The notes under the pieces: generated by a model
What the model saw: the letters and a program-made list of their open reading frames with translations, nothing else
The model's database searches: none
What the model was told of the DNA's origin: nothing
Program-made: the position numbers and the translations under genes
Shown: in pieces, positions 30,683 through 38,956 of the stretch
How positions within the stretch are numbered: the first letter of the stretch is position 1
Layout: every line of letters begins with the position of its first letter
From: JAUUZQ01 sp964538375
GTDB taxonomy: Bacteria; Bacteroidota; Bacteroidia; Bacteroidales; GCA-2748055
Assembly (NCBI GenBank): GCA_964538375.1
Contig: CAZIFQ010000024.1
Coordinates: forward strand, 1-47,456
DNA: 47,456 bases
Direction: 5' to 3'

Positions 30683-32551
30683 CTATTTCTTACCTTTTTT
30701 CTTTTGCAGTTGTTGTTGCTGCTTGGTCATATTTTCCATGCGCTGTTGCCACTTGGATTTCTTTGGCGTTTTTGTCTGCTTGGAATTAATTTTCTTCAAG
30801 ATAGCTTCCTCATCGGTGAATCGTTTAAAGAAGAAGTTCTGACCAAGTGTAATCAGGTTTGCAAGGAAATAATAGTACGTCAGTGCTGCTGAGAAATTAT
30901 TCAGGATAAACATGAACATTACCGGCATGATATACATCATAGTTTTCATTCCCGGCATTGCACTATTGGCCTGGGTCTGGTTATTAATTCTCATGCTCAG
31001 CACTGTGGTTACAGTCATCAGGATTGTAAACAGCGAGATGTGATCACCATACATAGGAATATCCCATGGAAGATCCAATATGCTATCATATGTTGAAAGG
31101 TCGGTCGCCCACAAGAACCCCTCCTGTCTCAATTCAATTGATGTTGGAAAAAACCTGAACATGGCATACAGAATAGGCATCTGTGCCACCATAGGCAAAC
31201 ATCCTCCCATTGGATTGGCCCCGGCCTTTTTATACAGTGCCATTGTTGCCTGCTGCTTTTTCATGGCATCTTCCTTCTTCGGGAACTTCGCTCCAATTTC
31301 ATCCACCTGTGGTTTCAGTACCCGCATAACCGCCTGTGATTTGTATGATTTGTATGTCAGGGGAAACAGCGCTGTCTTCAGGATTAATGTTAGCAACAAT
31401 ATAATTAGCCCATAATTTGCTATAGATCGATTGAGCCAGTTAAATATGGGGATAATGACTAATTCATTCAGAAAACGAATTACAGGACCTCCGACTGTGA
31501 CAAGACTTTTCAGCTGAAGACCTTCATATGACTTCATTCTTGGATATTCATTTGGTCCAAAATAAAGATTCATGGCCATGGTTTGATCTGAGGTACGGTT
31601 ATAAGGCATATCCACCTCGCTGGTAAAATGGCGAATAAAATCACTGGGCTCCTCATACTTTTCAGTTGTCATATAGGCGCCTTCGAAATAATCCTGTGCG
31701 ATCAATATTGCAGAAAAAAACTGATGCTTATAGGCAATCCAGTCAACCTGTGTAGCAGCTGTCTGCTCTTCAATGCTCTTCTTGGAACGCATATTGAATT
31801 TCTCAATATCACCATTTTTATACCTGTAATAGAGATTGGTGTAATTGCTCTCATTCGCATATCCTTTTTCAGTAGTCGGGAAATATATCTCCCAATTGAA
31901 AGTCATATTATCGGTTCTGTACTGATCAAGTCCCACAAGCCGAATCTCGAAATCCATCATATAGTCTCCGGGATACATTCGGTAAATGTAATCTATGTGT
32001 GAAGTCTCAGAGATATCCATACGCATGACAAGTGACTTCTCTGTTTCCGATGCATCCAGAGCATTATCTCTTGCGTCGGAAACAAAATATAGTTCGCCTG
32101 TATTGATACGCCTGTTATCTGCAAAAAACTGGAGATCAAATCTTGTGGAATCACCGCTAAATATGCTCACCGGAATTGAATCAAAGGTATTGTACTCCTT
32201 TAGAGTTGCTTTGCAAGGCTTTCCTCCCAAAGTTGAAAATTCAACTTTAAGCAGGTCATTCTCCATGGTGATAATCTCTTTCTCACCCTCAAGTCCAACT
32301 GCAAAATCGCCATATTGTTCTTCCTGTTTTGCAACTACTATGGCTTCATCTGCCTTCTCACTTATCTCTTCCGTAGGTTGATTTAAAGCCCTGTTTGCCT
32401 CTTCCAAGCTCCTGATATTCTCAGCCATAGCGATGGAATCTGCCTTTCTTTGGGCCGCCATCTGGGCATCCCTTTTTGGCTTGGTAAAAATACTGAAACC
32501 AATCAGGATGACCCCAATCAGTAAAAGTCCTATTATTGAATTACGATCCAT
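30683..32551 (-). CDS. yidC: Membrane protein insertase YidC
   Basis: 622 residues, normal for a Bacteroidota YidC. An N-terminal membrane helix (SIIGLLLIGVILIGFSIF) leads into a large periplasmic domain (about 60-350). The conserved five-helix core starts near residue 365 (YGLIILLLTLILKTALFPLT), includes PQVDEIGAKF and GGCLPMVAQMPILYAMFRFF, and ends in a basic Gln/Lys-rich tail (QQQQLQKKKGKK) that contacts ribosomes. It inserts proteins in the inner membrane with or without Sec. pyrG lies directly upstream on the same strand. Confidence 0.95.
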   Translation of the reverse strand: MDRNSIIGLLLIGVILIGFSIFTKPKRDAQMAAQRKADSIAMAENIRSLEEANRALNQPTEEISEKADEAIVVAKQEEQYGDFAVGLEGEKEIITMENDLLKVEFSTLGGKPCKATLKEYNTFDSIPVSIFSGDSTRFDLQFFADNRRINTGELYFVSDARDNALDASETEKSLVMRMDISETSHIDYIYRMYPGDYMMDFEIRLVGLDQYRTDNMTFNWEIYFPTTEKGYANESNYTNLYYRYKNGDIEKFNMRSKKSIEEQTAATQVDWIAYKHQFFSAILIAQDYFEGAYMTTEKYEEPSDFIRHFTSEVDMPYNRTSDQTMAMNLYFGPNEYPRMKSYEGLQLKSLVTVGGPVIRFLNELVIIPIFNWLNRSIANYGLIILLLTLILKTALFPLTYKSYKSQAVMRVLKPQVDEIGAKFPKKEDAMKKQQATMALYKKAGANPMGGCLPMVAQMPILYAMFRFFPTSIELRQEGFLWATDLSTYDSILDLPWDIPMYGDHISLFTILMTVTTVLSMRINNQTQANSAMPGMKTMMYIMPVMFMFILNNFSAALTYYYFLANLITLGQNFFFKRFTDEEAILKKINSKQTKTPKKSKWQQRMENMTKQQQQLQKKKGKK

Positions 32552-32576
32552 TGTTTGCGAATTTGATTAGCAGCCA

Positions 32577-32584
32577 CAAAAATA
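32577..32584 (-). promoter_or_regulatory. -7 box of yidC
   Basis: Reads TATTTTTG on the - strand, 25 bases before the yidC ATG. Confidence 0.45.
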
Positions 32585-32654
32585 GTCTTTTGTGGCACAA
32601 TTGCGTCATTTTTAATAATAAAATCCTGCATTAAAAAACATGCAAGATTGTCGC

Positions 32655-34265
32655 TTATTTTTTATTCTTAAGCACTCCTTCTATAAAACTAACAAACAGA
32701 GGATGAGGATTTAGCACCGTACTTCTATACTCAGGATGAAACTGGGTACCCACAAACCACGGATGGTCGGGCTGTTCCATTATCTCTACCAATCCACTTT
32801 CAGGATTAATCCCGGCAGCAACCATACCCTTTTTCTCAAACTCTTCGAGGTAATCGTTGTTGAATTCATAGCGATGTCTGTGACGCTCCCTGATATTTTT
32901 TTCTTTATATGCCTTATAGGAAATTGAATTTTCCACCAGGTCACATGGATATCCACCCAATCGCATGGTGCCTCCTTTTTCAGTCACTCCTTTCTGCTCT
33001 TCCATAAGGTCAATAACCGGGTGCTTGGTCATATTTGTCATTTCAGTAGAATGAGCATCTTTGTATCCAAGTACATTCCTTGCAAATTCTATAACTGCAC
33101 ATTGTAATCCAAGGCAGATACCCAGGAATGGAACCTTATTCTCTCTCGCGTATTGCACTGCCAGAATCTTCCCCTCTATTCCCCTGTCTCCAAAACCCGG
33201 AGCCACAATAATTCCGTCATACCCGCTTAATTCTTCCTTGATATTCTCAGCTGCAATCATCTCAGAATGAAGACAATGAACTATGACTCTGGTATCATTC
33301 ACTACACCTGCTTGTATGAGAGACTCCATAATAGATTTATATGAATCGTGCAGCTCCACATATTTTCCAACCAGTGCAATTTCAACAACAGTTTTGGCAC
33401 TCTTTAACTTGCTTACAAAGTTCCTCCATGGCTTTAGCTCCAAGTTCTGCTTTGGTTCCAAATTCAGCCGGTGCAAAATTGTTTTATCCAGGTTCTCCTC
33501 CTTCATCAGCAGTGGTACCTCATAAATGGTTGATACATCTATTGATTGGATAACAGCTTCAAGCTGAACATTACAGAAAAGTGAAACTTTCTTGCGAATA
33601 TCTTTTGTAAGCTCATGTTCAGTTCTCAGGACAAGCACATCGGGTTGCAGACCATTTTCAAGCAGTATTTTAACTGAATGTTGAGTCGGTTTCGTTTTTA
33701 ACTCACCTGAAGCAGCAAGGAAAGGCACCAGGGTAAGGTGGATTAATGCCGTGTTGTCAGGACCCAAATCCCATCTTAACTGTCTTACTGCTTCAATAAA
33801 GGGCAAGGATTCAATATCACCGGCTGTTCCTCCAATTTCTGTAATGATAACATCGTAATCGCCTTTTTTACCCAACAAGGTGATTCTTCTTTTTATCTCA
33901 TCAGTAATATGCGGTATTATCTGGACTGTTTTTCCGAGGTAATCCCCACGTCGCTCCTTATCAATAACCGACTGGTAAATCCGACCGGTTGTTACGTTGT
34001 TTGCTTGTGAAGTCTGAATATCCAAAAAGCGTTCATAATGTCCCAGGTCTAAATCTGTCTCTGCCCCGTCATCCGTTACATAGCACTCACCATGTTCATA
34101 AGGATTAAGTGTTCCCGGGTCAATATTAATATAAGGATCCAGTTTCTGAATGGTCACTTTAAAACCACATGCCTGCAAGAGTCTGCCCAGTGAAGCAGAA
34201 ATAATACCTTTTCCCAGGCTCGATGTTACACCACCTGTCACAAATACATACTTCGTCTTAGTCAA
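32655..34265 (-). CDS. pyrG: CTP synthase
   Basis: 536 residues. It aminates UTP to CTP using glutamine. The synthase domain opens with KYVFVTGGVTSSLGKGI (residues 5-21) and holds YINIDPGTLNPYEHGE and TEIGGTAGDIES. The glutaminase domain (about 290-536) carries the oxyanion region APGFGDRG, the nucleophile Cys in LGICLGLQ, and GTQFHPEY with the catalytic His. The start is TTG: an in-frame TAA lies two codons upstream and no ATG precedes the conserved N-terminus, so the TTG at 34265 is almost forced. Confidence 0.95.
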   Translation of the reverse strand: MTKTKYVFVTGGVTSSLGKGIISASLGRLLQACGFKVTIQKLDPYINIDPGTLNPYEHGECYVTDDGAETDLDLGHYERFLDIQTSQANNVTTGRIYQSVIDKERRGDYLGKTVQIIPHITDEIKRRITLLGKKGDYDVIITEIGGTAGDIESLPFIEAVRQLRWDLGPDNTALIHLTLVPFLAASGELKTKPTQHSVKILLENGLQPDVLVLRTEHELTKDIRKKVSLFCNVQLEAVIQSIDVSTIYEVPLLMKEENLDKTILHRLNLEPKQNLELKPWRNFVSKLKSAKTVVEIALVGKYVELHDSYKSIMESLIQAGVVNDTRVIVHCLHSEMIAAENIKEELSGYDGIIVAPGFGDRGIEGKILAVQYARENKVPFLGICLGLQCAVIEFARNVLGYKDAHSTEMTNMTKHPVIDLMEEQKGVTEKGGTMRLGGYPCDLVENSISYKAYKEKNIRERHRHRYEFNNDYLEEFEKKGMVAAGINPESGLVEIMEQPDHPWFVGTQFHPEYRSTVLNPHPLFVSFIEGVLKNKK

Positions 34266-34345
34266 AATTTATCAACTTTTGATTAATCCGCAAAGTAACA
34301 AATAATATGATTTAGGAAAAAGAAAATATTTCAAGACTTTTCAAA

Positions 34346-36325
34346 TCAGATTTCATATTCCAACTGATCCAGAAGCTTGATTTTCTTATCGAGTAATGAT
34401 ATTCTCATTTTTGTATCATCTAATTTCTCCTGGAAACCTGAAATAGTATCTTCAGAGCTCTCTGTTTGTTTTATAAAACCAATGTTATTTTCCCAGACAC
34501 CTATATCATTTTTAAGCTGCTGTAGCTTATTTTGAAGTTTGTCTCTTTCGTAGTTAAACTTCGTATCTGCCTTCGGAGATCTCATAATACTCAGTAAACG
34601 GCTTCGGAAACTTATTAAGCTCTTTTGCTCTTCATCTATATCCAATGAAGATAAAATATCATTGAGTACTTTCCTGAACTCCTCCCTTACGTCCTCTTTT
34701 TTATTTACTGGCACGAAACCAATCTCAGCATACCTTTTATGAAAATCATCAAGATCTTTTACCAGTTCAGCTTGCTTTTCAGAAGGTTTATACTTCTTCA
34801 TATCTTCGATAAGCTCCAGTTTAGCATTGAGGTTATCATCATATGAAGAATCAATATCCTTGTAGAAATTTGATTTCTGAGCAAAAAAATGATCACATGC
34901 CGAACGGAACCTCTTCCACAACCTGTCAGAATCCCTCCTGGGCACAGGACCAATATCTTTCCACTTCTTTTGTAATGAAATAAGCCGGTTCGTCGTCTCC
35001 TTCCAATCCGTAATATTCATGAGCGCTTCTGCTTCAACAACTATCTCTTCCTTTTCCTTCAGATTATCTTTTTGCAGTTCAAATGTCTCGGCATAAAATC
35101 CGGCTTTACTTTCGAAAAAGATATCGCAAGCTTTTCTAAACCTTGCATAAATAAGATTATTATCCTTTTTCGGCGCATACCCAATTGTTTTCCACTCTTT
35201 CTGAATATTAAGCACTTCCTGGGTTTTATCGTTCCACTCCCTATGAGAATCGTATTTCTCAGCCGAAAGTTCCTCAACCTTTTCACAAAGTTTCTTTTTC
35301 TTCTCCAGGTTTTCCACCAGCGATACTCTCATCTCGGATTGATGACTCTGATGTGATTTATTGATAACAGCTGTTGCCTCTTTAAATCTTTCCCATATAG
35401 TGTCCTTGTCTTCGCGAGGTACAGGTCCTGTCTCCCGCCATTGCGCATGGAACTTCTGCAAAGTCTTGAATGCCTGGACAACATCTTCTTCCTTAGACAG
35501 TTCTTCTACTCTCTCACACAAGTTAAGCTTAAATTCCAGGTTTTTCTTTAAATCCAGGGCTCGCAGCTCCCTGTTGATTTTAACGTAATCATTAAATTTA
35601 TCAACGAAGTAATTATATGAATTCCACAGATCTTTCACATTCTGTTGCGGAACGAATCCACTATCAAACCATCTTTTTTGTAATTGCTTAAATTTTCTGA
35701 AAGTATTATCAAAACTCTCCTGCCCATCCATTAACAACCTGAGTTCTTCAAGTATCTCCTGTTTATCAGCAAGGTTTTCCTCTTTACTTTTTTCCAGGCG
35801 CTTGTTAAAGTCTGCTTTTAATGACTTCACTTTGTCAACTAATTCAGTCATTTTCTTTGCAGATGGATCATCAACAGGTTTAAAATCCACTTCAGTTCCC
35901 CCTTCTTCAATAAACTTTTGCTTCTTCTCTTCCAACTCCTTCTCACTCTTCACATTGAAAATTTTCCTGATCTCATCCACCCGGTTACGAATCTCATTAA
36001 AAGACTTTTTTCTCAATTCCTCTTCAAGTAATTGAACAAGGTCATCCCGGCTTAATAATTCGTAATTCACCTTTTCGTCCACTACCTTTTCAGGGGGATT
36101 GACGATTTTTACTTGCTTTTTATCAGTTGAGATTGGTTCTTTTCCTGTTGGAATTGCCTCGGAAGATGATTCAGTTTTATCAATATTTTCATCAGATTCA
36201 GAGACAGAATTCTCTGATTCATCGGATTTTACAATGTCTCCTTGTTTAGGCTGTTCTTCTATCTTTTCTTTTTCGTTTTCTGAAGATTCATTTGCCAAAT
36301 GATCGTTATTCTCATCATTTTTCAT
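34346..36325 (-). CDS. DUF349-repeat coiled-coil protein
   Basis: 659 residues. The first about 120 are acidic and low-complexity (ENEKEKIEEQPKQG, SESDENIDKTESS). From about 150 on it is helical with at least five DUF349 repeats, each a Trp-containing helical bundle: KQLQKRWFDSGFVPQQNVKD, QWRETGPVPREDKDTIWERF, EWKTIGYAPKKDNNLIYARF, KWKDIGPVPRRDSDRLWKRF and RYAEIGFVPVNKKED. The end is a coiled coil. DUF349 proteins are conserved in Bacteroidota and of unknown function; no signal peptide, so cytoplasmic. Confidence 0.9.
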   Translation of the reverse strand: MKNDENNDHLANESSENEKEKIEEQPKQGDIVKSDESENSVSESDENIDKTESSSEAIPTGKEPISTDKKQVKIVNPPEKVVDEKVNYELLSRDDLVQLLEEELRKKSFNEIRNRVDEIRKIFNVKSEKELEEKKQKFIEEGGTEVDFKPVDDPSAKKMTELVDKVKSLKADFNKRLEKSKEENLADKQEILEELRLLMDGQESFDNTFRKFKQLQKRWFDSGFVPQQNVKDLWNSYNYFVDKFNDYVKINRELRALDLKKNLEFKLNLCERVEELSKEEDVVQAFKTLQKFHAQWRETGPVPREDKDTIWERFKEATAVINKSHQSHQSEMRVSLVENLEKKKKLCEKVEELSAEKYDSHREWNDKTQEVLNIQKEWKTIGYAPKKDNNLIYARFRKACDIFFESKAGFYAETFELQKDNLKEKEEIVVEAEALMNITDWKETTNRLISLQKKWKDIGPVPRRDSDRLWKRFRSACDHFFAQKSNFYKDIDSSYDDNLNAKLELIEDMKKYKPSEKQAELVKDLDDFHKRYAEIGFVPVNKKEDVREEFRKVLNDILSSLDIDEEQKSLISFRSRLLSIMRSPKADTKFNYERDKLQNKLQQLKNDIGVWENNIGFIKQTESSEDTISGFQEKLDDTKMRISLLDKKIKLLDQLEYEI

Positions 36326-36465
36326 AGCAGTAGAGGATTATAGTTAGCTCACCAATCATACAAGTTACTATATTTCAAATTAAATACAATTTTTTTAATC
36401 AAAATGAGCTTTCCTCAAAAAACATGATTTCCCTATACATCCACAGTGTAGTTCCAATATTTATG

Positions 36466-36473
36466 TACTTTTG
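36466..36473 (+). promoter_or_regulatory. -7 box of trmD (near-leaderless)
   Basis: TACTTTTG ends seven bases before the ATG at 36481, so the transcript would begin at or next to the start codon. Confidence 0.5.
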
Positions 36474-36480
36474 CATTGTT

Positions 36481-37170
36481 ATGAGAATTGATATAATAAC
36501 TGTTCTTCCGGAGCTTTTGAATGGGCCGCTCAACCACTCAATCGTAAAGCGGGCATGTGATAAAGGATTGGCTGAAATCCACATTCACAATTTAAGAGAT
36601 TATGCCAAAGGGAAGCACCGCAATGTTGACGATTATCCTTTTGGGGGAGAAGCGGGAATGGTTATGACTATTGAACCCATTGAAAAAGTAATAAATTCGT
36701 TGAAAAAGGAAAGAGCATATGATGAAATAATCTTCACAACGCCTGACGGAAAGAATTTTGACCAGAAGACAGCCAATCACTTAAGTACATTCGAGAACAT
36801 TATCATCCTCTGTGGTCACTATAAAGGTGTTGATCAACGCGTGCGTGACCACTTGATTACCATGGAGATATCTATTGGAGACTATGTTTTGTCAGGAGGA
36901 GAACTTGCAGCAGCAGTGATTGCCGACAGCATCATCAGGCTGCTACCAGGGGCGATCTCAGACGAGACTTCTGCATTGTCTGATTCTTTCCAGGACAACC
37001 TGCTTTCGCCACCGGTATATACAAGGCCGGCAGAATATAATGGATGGAAGGTTCCTGAAATACTGCTTTCCGGGCATACTGCGAAAATAGATGAGTGGAA
37101 ATACGATGAATCCCTCAGGAAAACGAAAGAACTACGTCCTGACCTGCTCACTGATGAAGAGAATTCCTAA
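36481..37170 (+). CDS. trmD: tRNA (guanine-N1)-methyltransferase
   Basis: 229 residues from the ATG at 36481. A frame 57 bases longer exists but the conserved N-terminus MRIDIITVLPELL begins here and the promoter box lies inside the extension. TrmD methylates G37 of tRNAs with a SAM-bound trefoil knot. Knot signatures are DDYPFGGEAGMVM, ILCGHYKGVDQRV and IGDYVLSGGELAAAVIADS. The C-terminal domain has PPVYTRPAEYNGWKVPEILLSGHHAK-like sequence. It stands alone, away from rimM and rplS. Its stop overlaps the convergent channel gene by four bases. Confidence 0.95.
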   Translation: MRIDIITVLPELLNGPLNHSIVKRACDKGLAEIHIHNLRDYAKGKHRNVDDYPFGGEAGMVMTIEPIEKVINSLKKERAYDEIIFTTPDGKNFDQKTANHLSTFENIIILCGHYKGVDQRVRDHLITMEISIGDYVLSGGELAAAVIADSIIRLLPGAISDETSALSDSFQDNLLSPPVYTRPAEYNGWKVPEILLSGHTAKIDEWKYDESLRKTKELRPDLLTDEENS

Positions 37171-38909
37171 CGCAATATTTTTCGTACAAAGGCCACTGTG
37201 AAATAGGACATTAGAAACAATCCTGCGAATCCTTCCAATGCGGAAAGCCACCTGATTGACCCAGAAGGGAAATGATCACCGTATCCTATAGTTAAAAATG
37301 TAATGGCACTGTGATAAAATGACCTTGCAACTATAGAGAGTGGATCATCTACTGAAGCTAGGATGTCGGCTGAACCTGTTGCTATCAGTGCAACAAATAT
37401 CAAACTGAAGATGACAAAAATAGTAAGCATGGTTACAAGGACCCTGAAGGGACTTGTAGCATAAAGTCCTGCTTTATCAAACAACGCCACTTTGAACCAA
37501 TGAAAGGGATAACTCCATAAGGCATTTATTTTTCCCTTTTTTAGAGAATCCTGCAGATTTGCCCTGGCTTCAAATCTCTTAAACTCCACATAAGACTTAT
37601 CTTCATCCTCATATTGCCCTGTTAAGCTGAAGTTTTCTTTCAATATCCTGTATTGCTCTGCCTTTCTTCGGTAATCACTATCCTCCTGGCAAGCAATAAG
37701 CTTTTTTACATGATTTCGCTTCCAGTTAATATAAATCCTTCCAATCAAACGCATACCATCAAACCTGATCATATCGACCTGCATCTCAAATTCATAGGGA
37801 TTCAAATCTATGATATCCCGAACGATGGTATTTGATAAATCTATGGACTGGCATTTCTGCAAACGAAGATCCACATAGGCGTCAAGGTGACAAAAACGAA
37901 ATGACATGGTTTTGAAAATCGATTCGTAAAATGAAATATTTCCAATTCCAAAATTGGTCCTTTCGAAACTAACATCAATATTTTCAAAAATGACCTCTTC
38001 AAAACTTATATCTCCTACTCCGAAATTCACCCGTTTAAAACTAAATTTTCCGGATACCTTCTCACTTTCCTCAAAACTCACATCACCATTTCCAAACTGT
38101 GCCCTGTTGAAATTTACTTTTCCAGTACCAAACTCAACGGTTCTGAAATCCACCCTGCCACTTCCAAATTCTGTTCGCTCAAAACTTATAGCACCGGAAT
38201 GAAACTTAGCAAAATGAAAATCAACCTTGCCCTCTCCAAAACGTGTTACTTTATACGATGTATTCCCGTTTCCAAAATCGACATTAATGAAACTCACATC
38301 TCCATCTCCAAATTCTGCATTGGCAAATGTCAGTTCACCATCACCGAATTCTGTATATTGAAAATCCTTCTGTCCCGATCCAAATACTGTATTCTTAAAA
38401 ATTACATCGGCCTTTTTTACAATTACATTTTTGAAGTCAAACCTGTAATCTGAAAATATTACATCATGAAAGCTTACCATGTCACATTCAAAAACAGCGG
38501 AATCGAAATTAACTGCTCCCCTGTGAAACCAGGCAGATGTCAAATCAAAACTCTCACCCTTAATTATTGTATGTGAAAAGTCGAAGGGCAGCGAAGAATC
38601 TAAAAAGCTATTCTTTGCAGAAAAACCATTGATCGTAACTTCCTGCTTTTTATCCATTTTCCTGGATATCCTATAATTTTCAAGTGAAAATCTACCTATA
38701 AAGCAATAATCAAGATTAACCTGTTTTCCTTCATCAATCCATTGGTATATTGTTTCCTCTTCAACATATCCAAGAGATTCTTCCAATGTTCGTTTTCTCC
38801 CCGAAACTTCAAAAGTCAACACAGCAGTAAGGGGAAACACGTTTCCTTCCTCAGAGGTAAAAGTTGTCTTCTTTATTTCAACCTGGAATGACTTGTAGCC
38901 CGAAATCAT
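37167..38909 (-). CDS. Potassium-channel-like protein with 18 dodecapeptide repeats
   Basis: 580 residues from the ATG at 38909; the longer frame starts with TTG at 38915. Residues 1-125 are an unrecognised domain. Residues 126-341 are 18 consecutive 12-residue units without insertion or loss, consensus xxFGxGxVxFxx (for example TEFGSGRVDFRT), predicted to form a beta-solenoid. A linker (about 345-470) follows. The C-terminus has two membrane helices (VLVTMLTIFVIFSLIFVALI and ALEGFAGLFLMSYFTVAFV) around a selectivity filter TIGYGD, the ion-transport-2 fold. Pentapeptide-repeat channels are known in Bacteroidota; the strict 12-residue period here is different. Gating ligand unknown. Confidence 0.8.
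   Translation of the reverse strand: MISGYKSFQVEIKKTTFTSEEGNVFPLTAVLTFEVSGRKRTLEESLGYVEEETIYQWIDEGKQVNLDYCFIGRFSLENYRISRKMDKKQEVTINGFSAKNSFLDSSLPFDFSHTIIKGESFDLTSAWFHRGAVNFDSAVFECDMVSFHDVIFSDYRFDFKNVIVKKADVIFKNTVFGSGQKDFQYTEFGDGELTFANAEFGDGDVSFINVDFGNGNTSYKVTRFGEGKVDFHFAKFHSGAISFERTEFGSGRVDFRTVEFGTGKVNFNRAQFGNGDVSFEESEKVSGKFSFKRVNFGVGDISFEEVIFENIDVSFERTNFGIGNISFYESIFKTMSFRFCHLDAYVDLRLQKCQSIDLSNTIVRDIIDLNPYEFEMQVDMIRFDGMRLIGRIYINWKRNHVKKLIACQEDSDYRRKAEQYRILKENFSLTGQYEDEDKSYVEFKRFEARANLQDSLKKGKINALWSYPFHWFKVALFDKAGLYATSPFRVLVTMLTIFVIFSLIFVALIATGSADILASVDDPLSIVARSFYHSAITFLTIGYGDHFPSGSIRWLSALEGFAGLFLMSYFTVAFVRKILR
37887..38534 (-). repeat. 18 in-frame 36-bp repeats inside the channel gene
   Basis: Encodes the 18 dodecapeptide units; the DNA is diverged between units but the length is exactly 18 x 36 = 648 bases. 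Confidence 0.75.
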
Positions 38910-38956
38910 ATTCAAATGTCTTTTCTGTTCACTAAAGATATAAATTTGTAGTTAAT

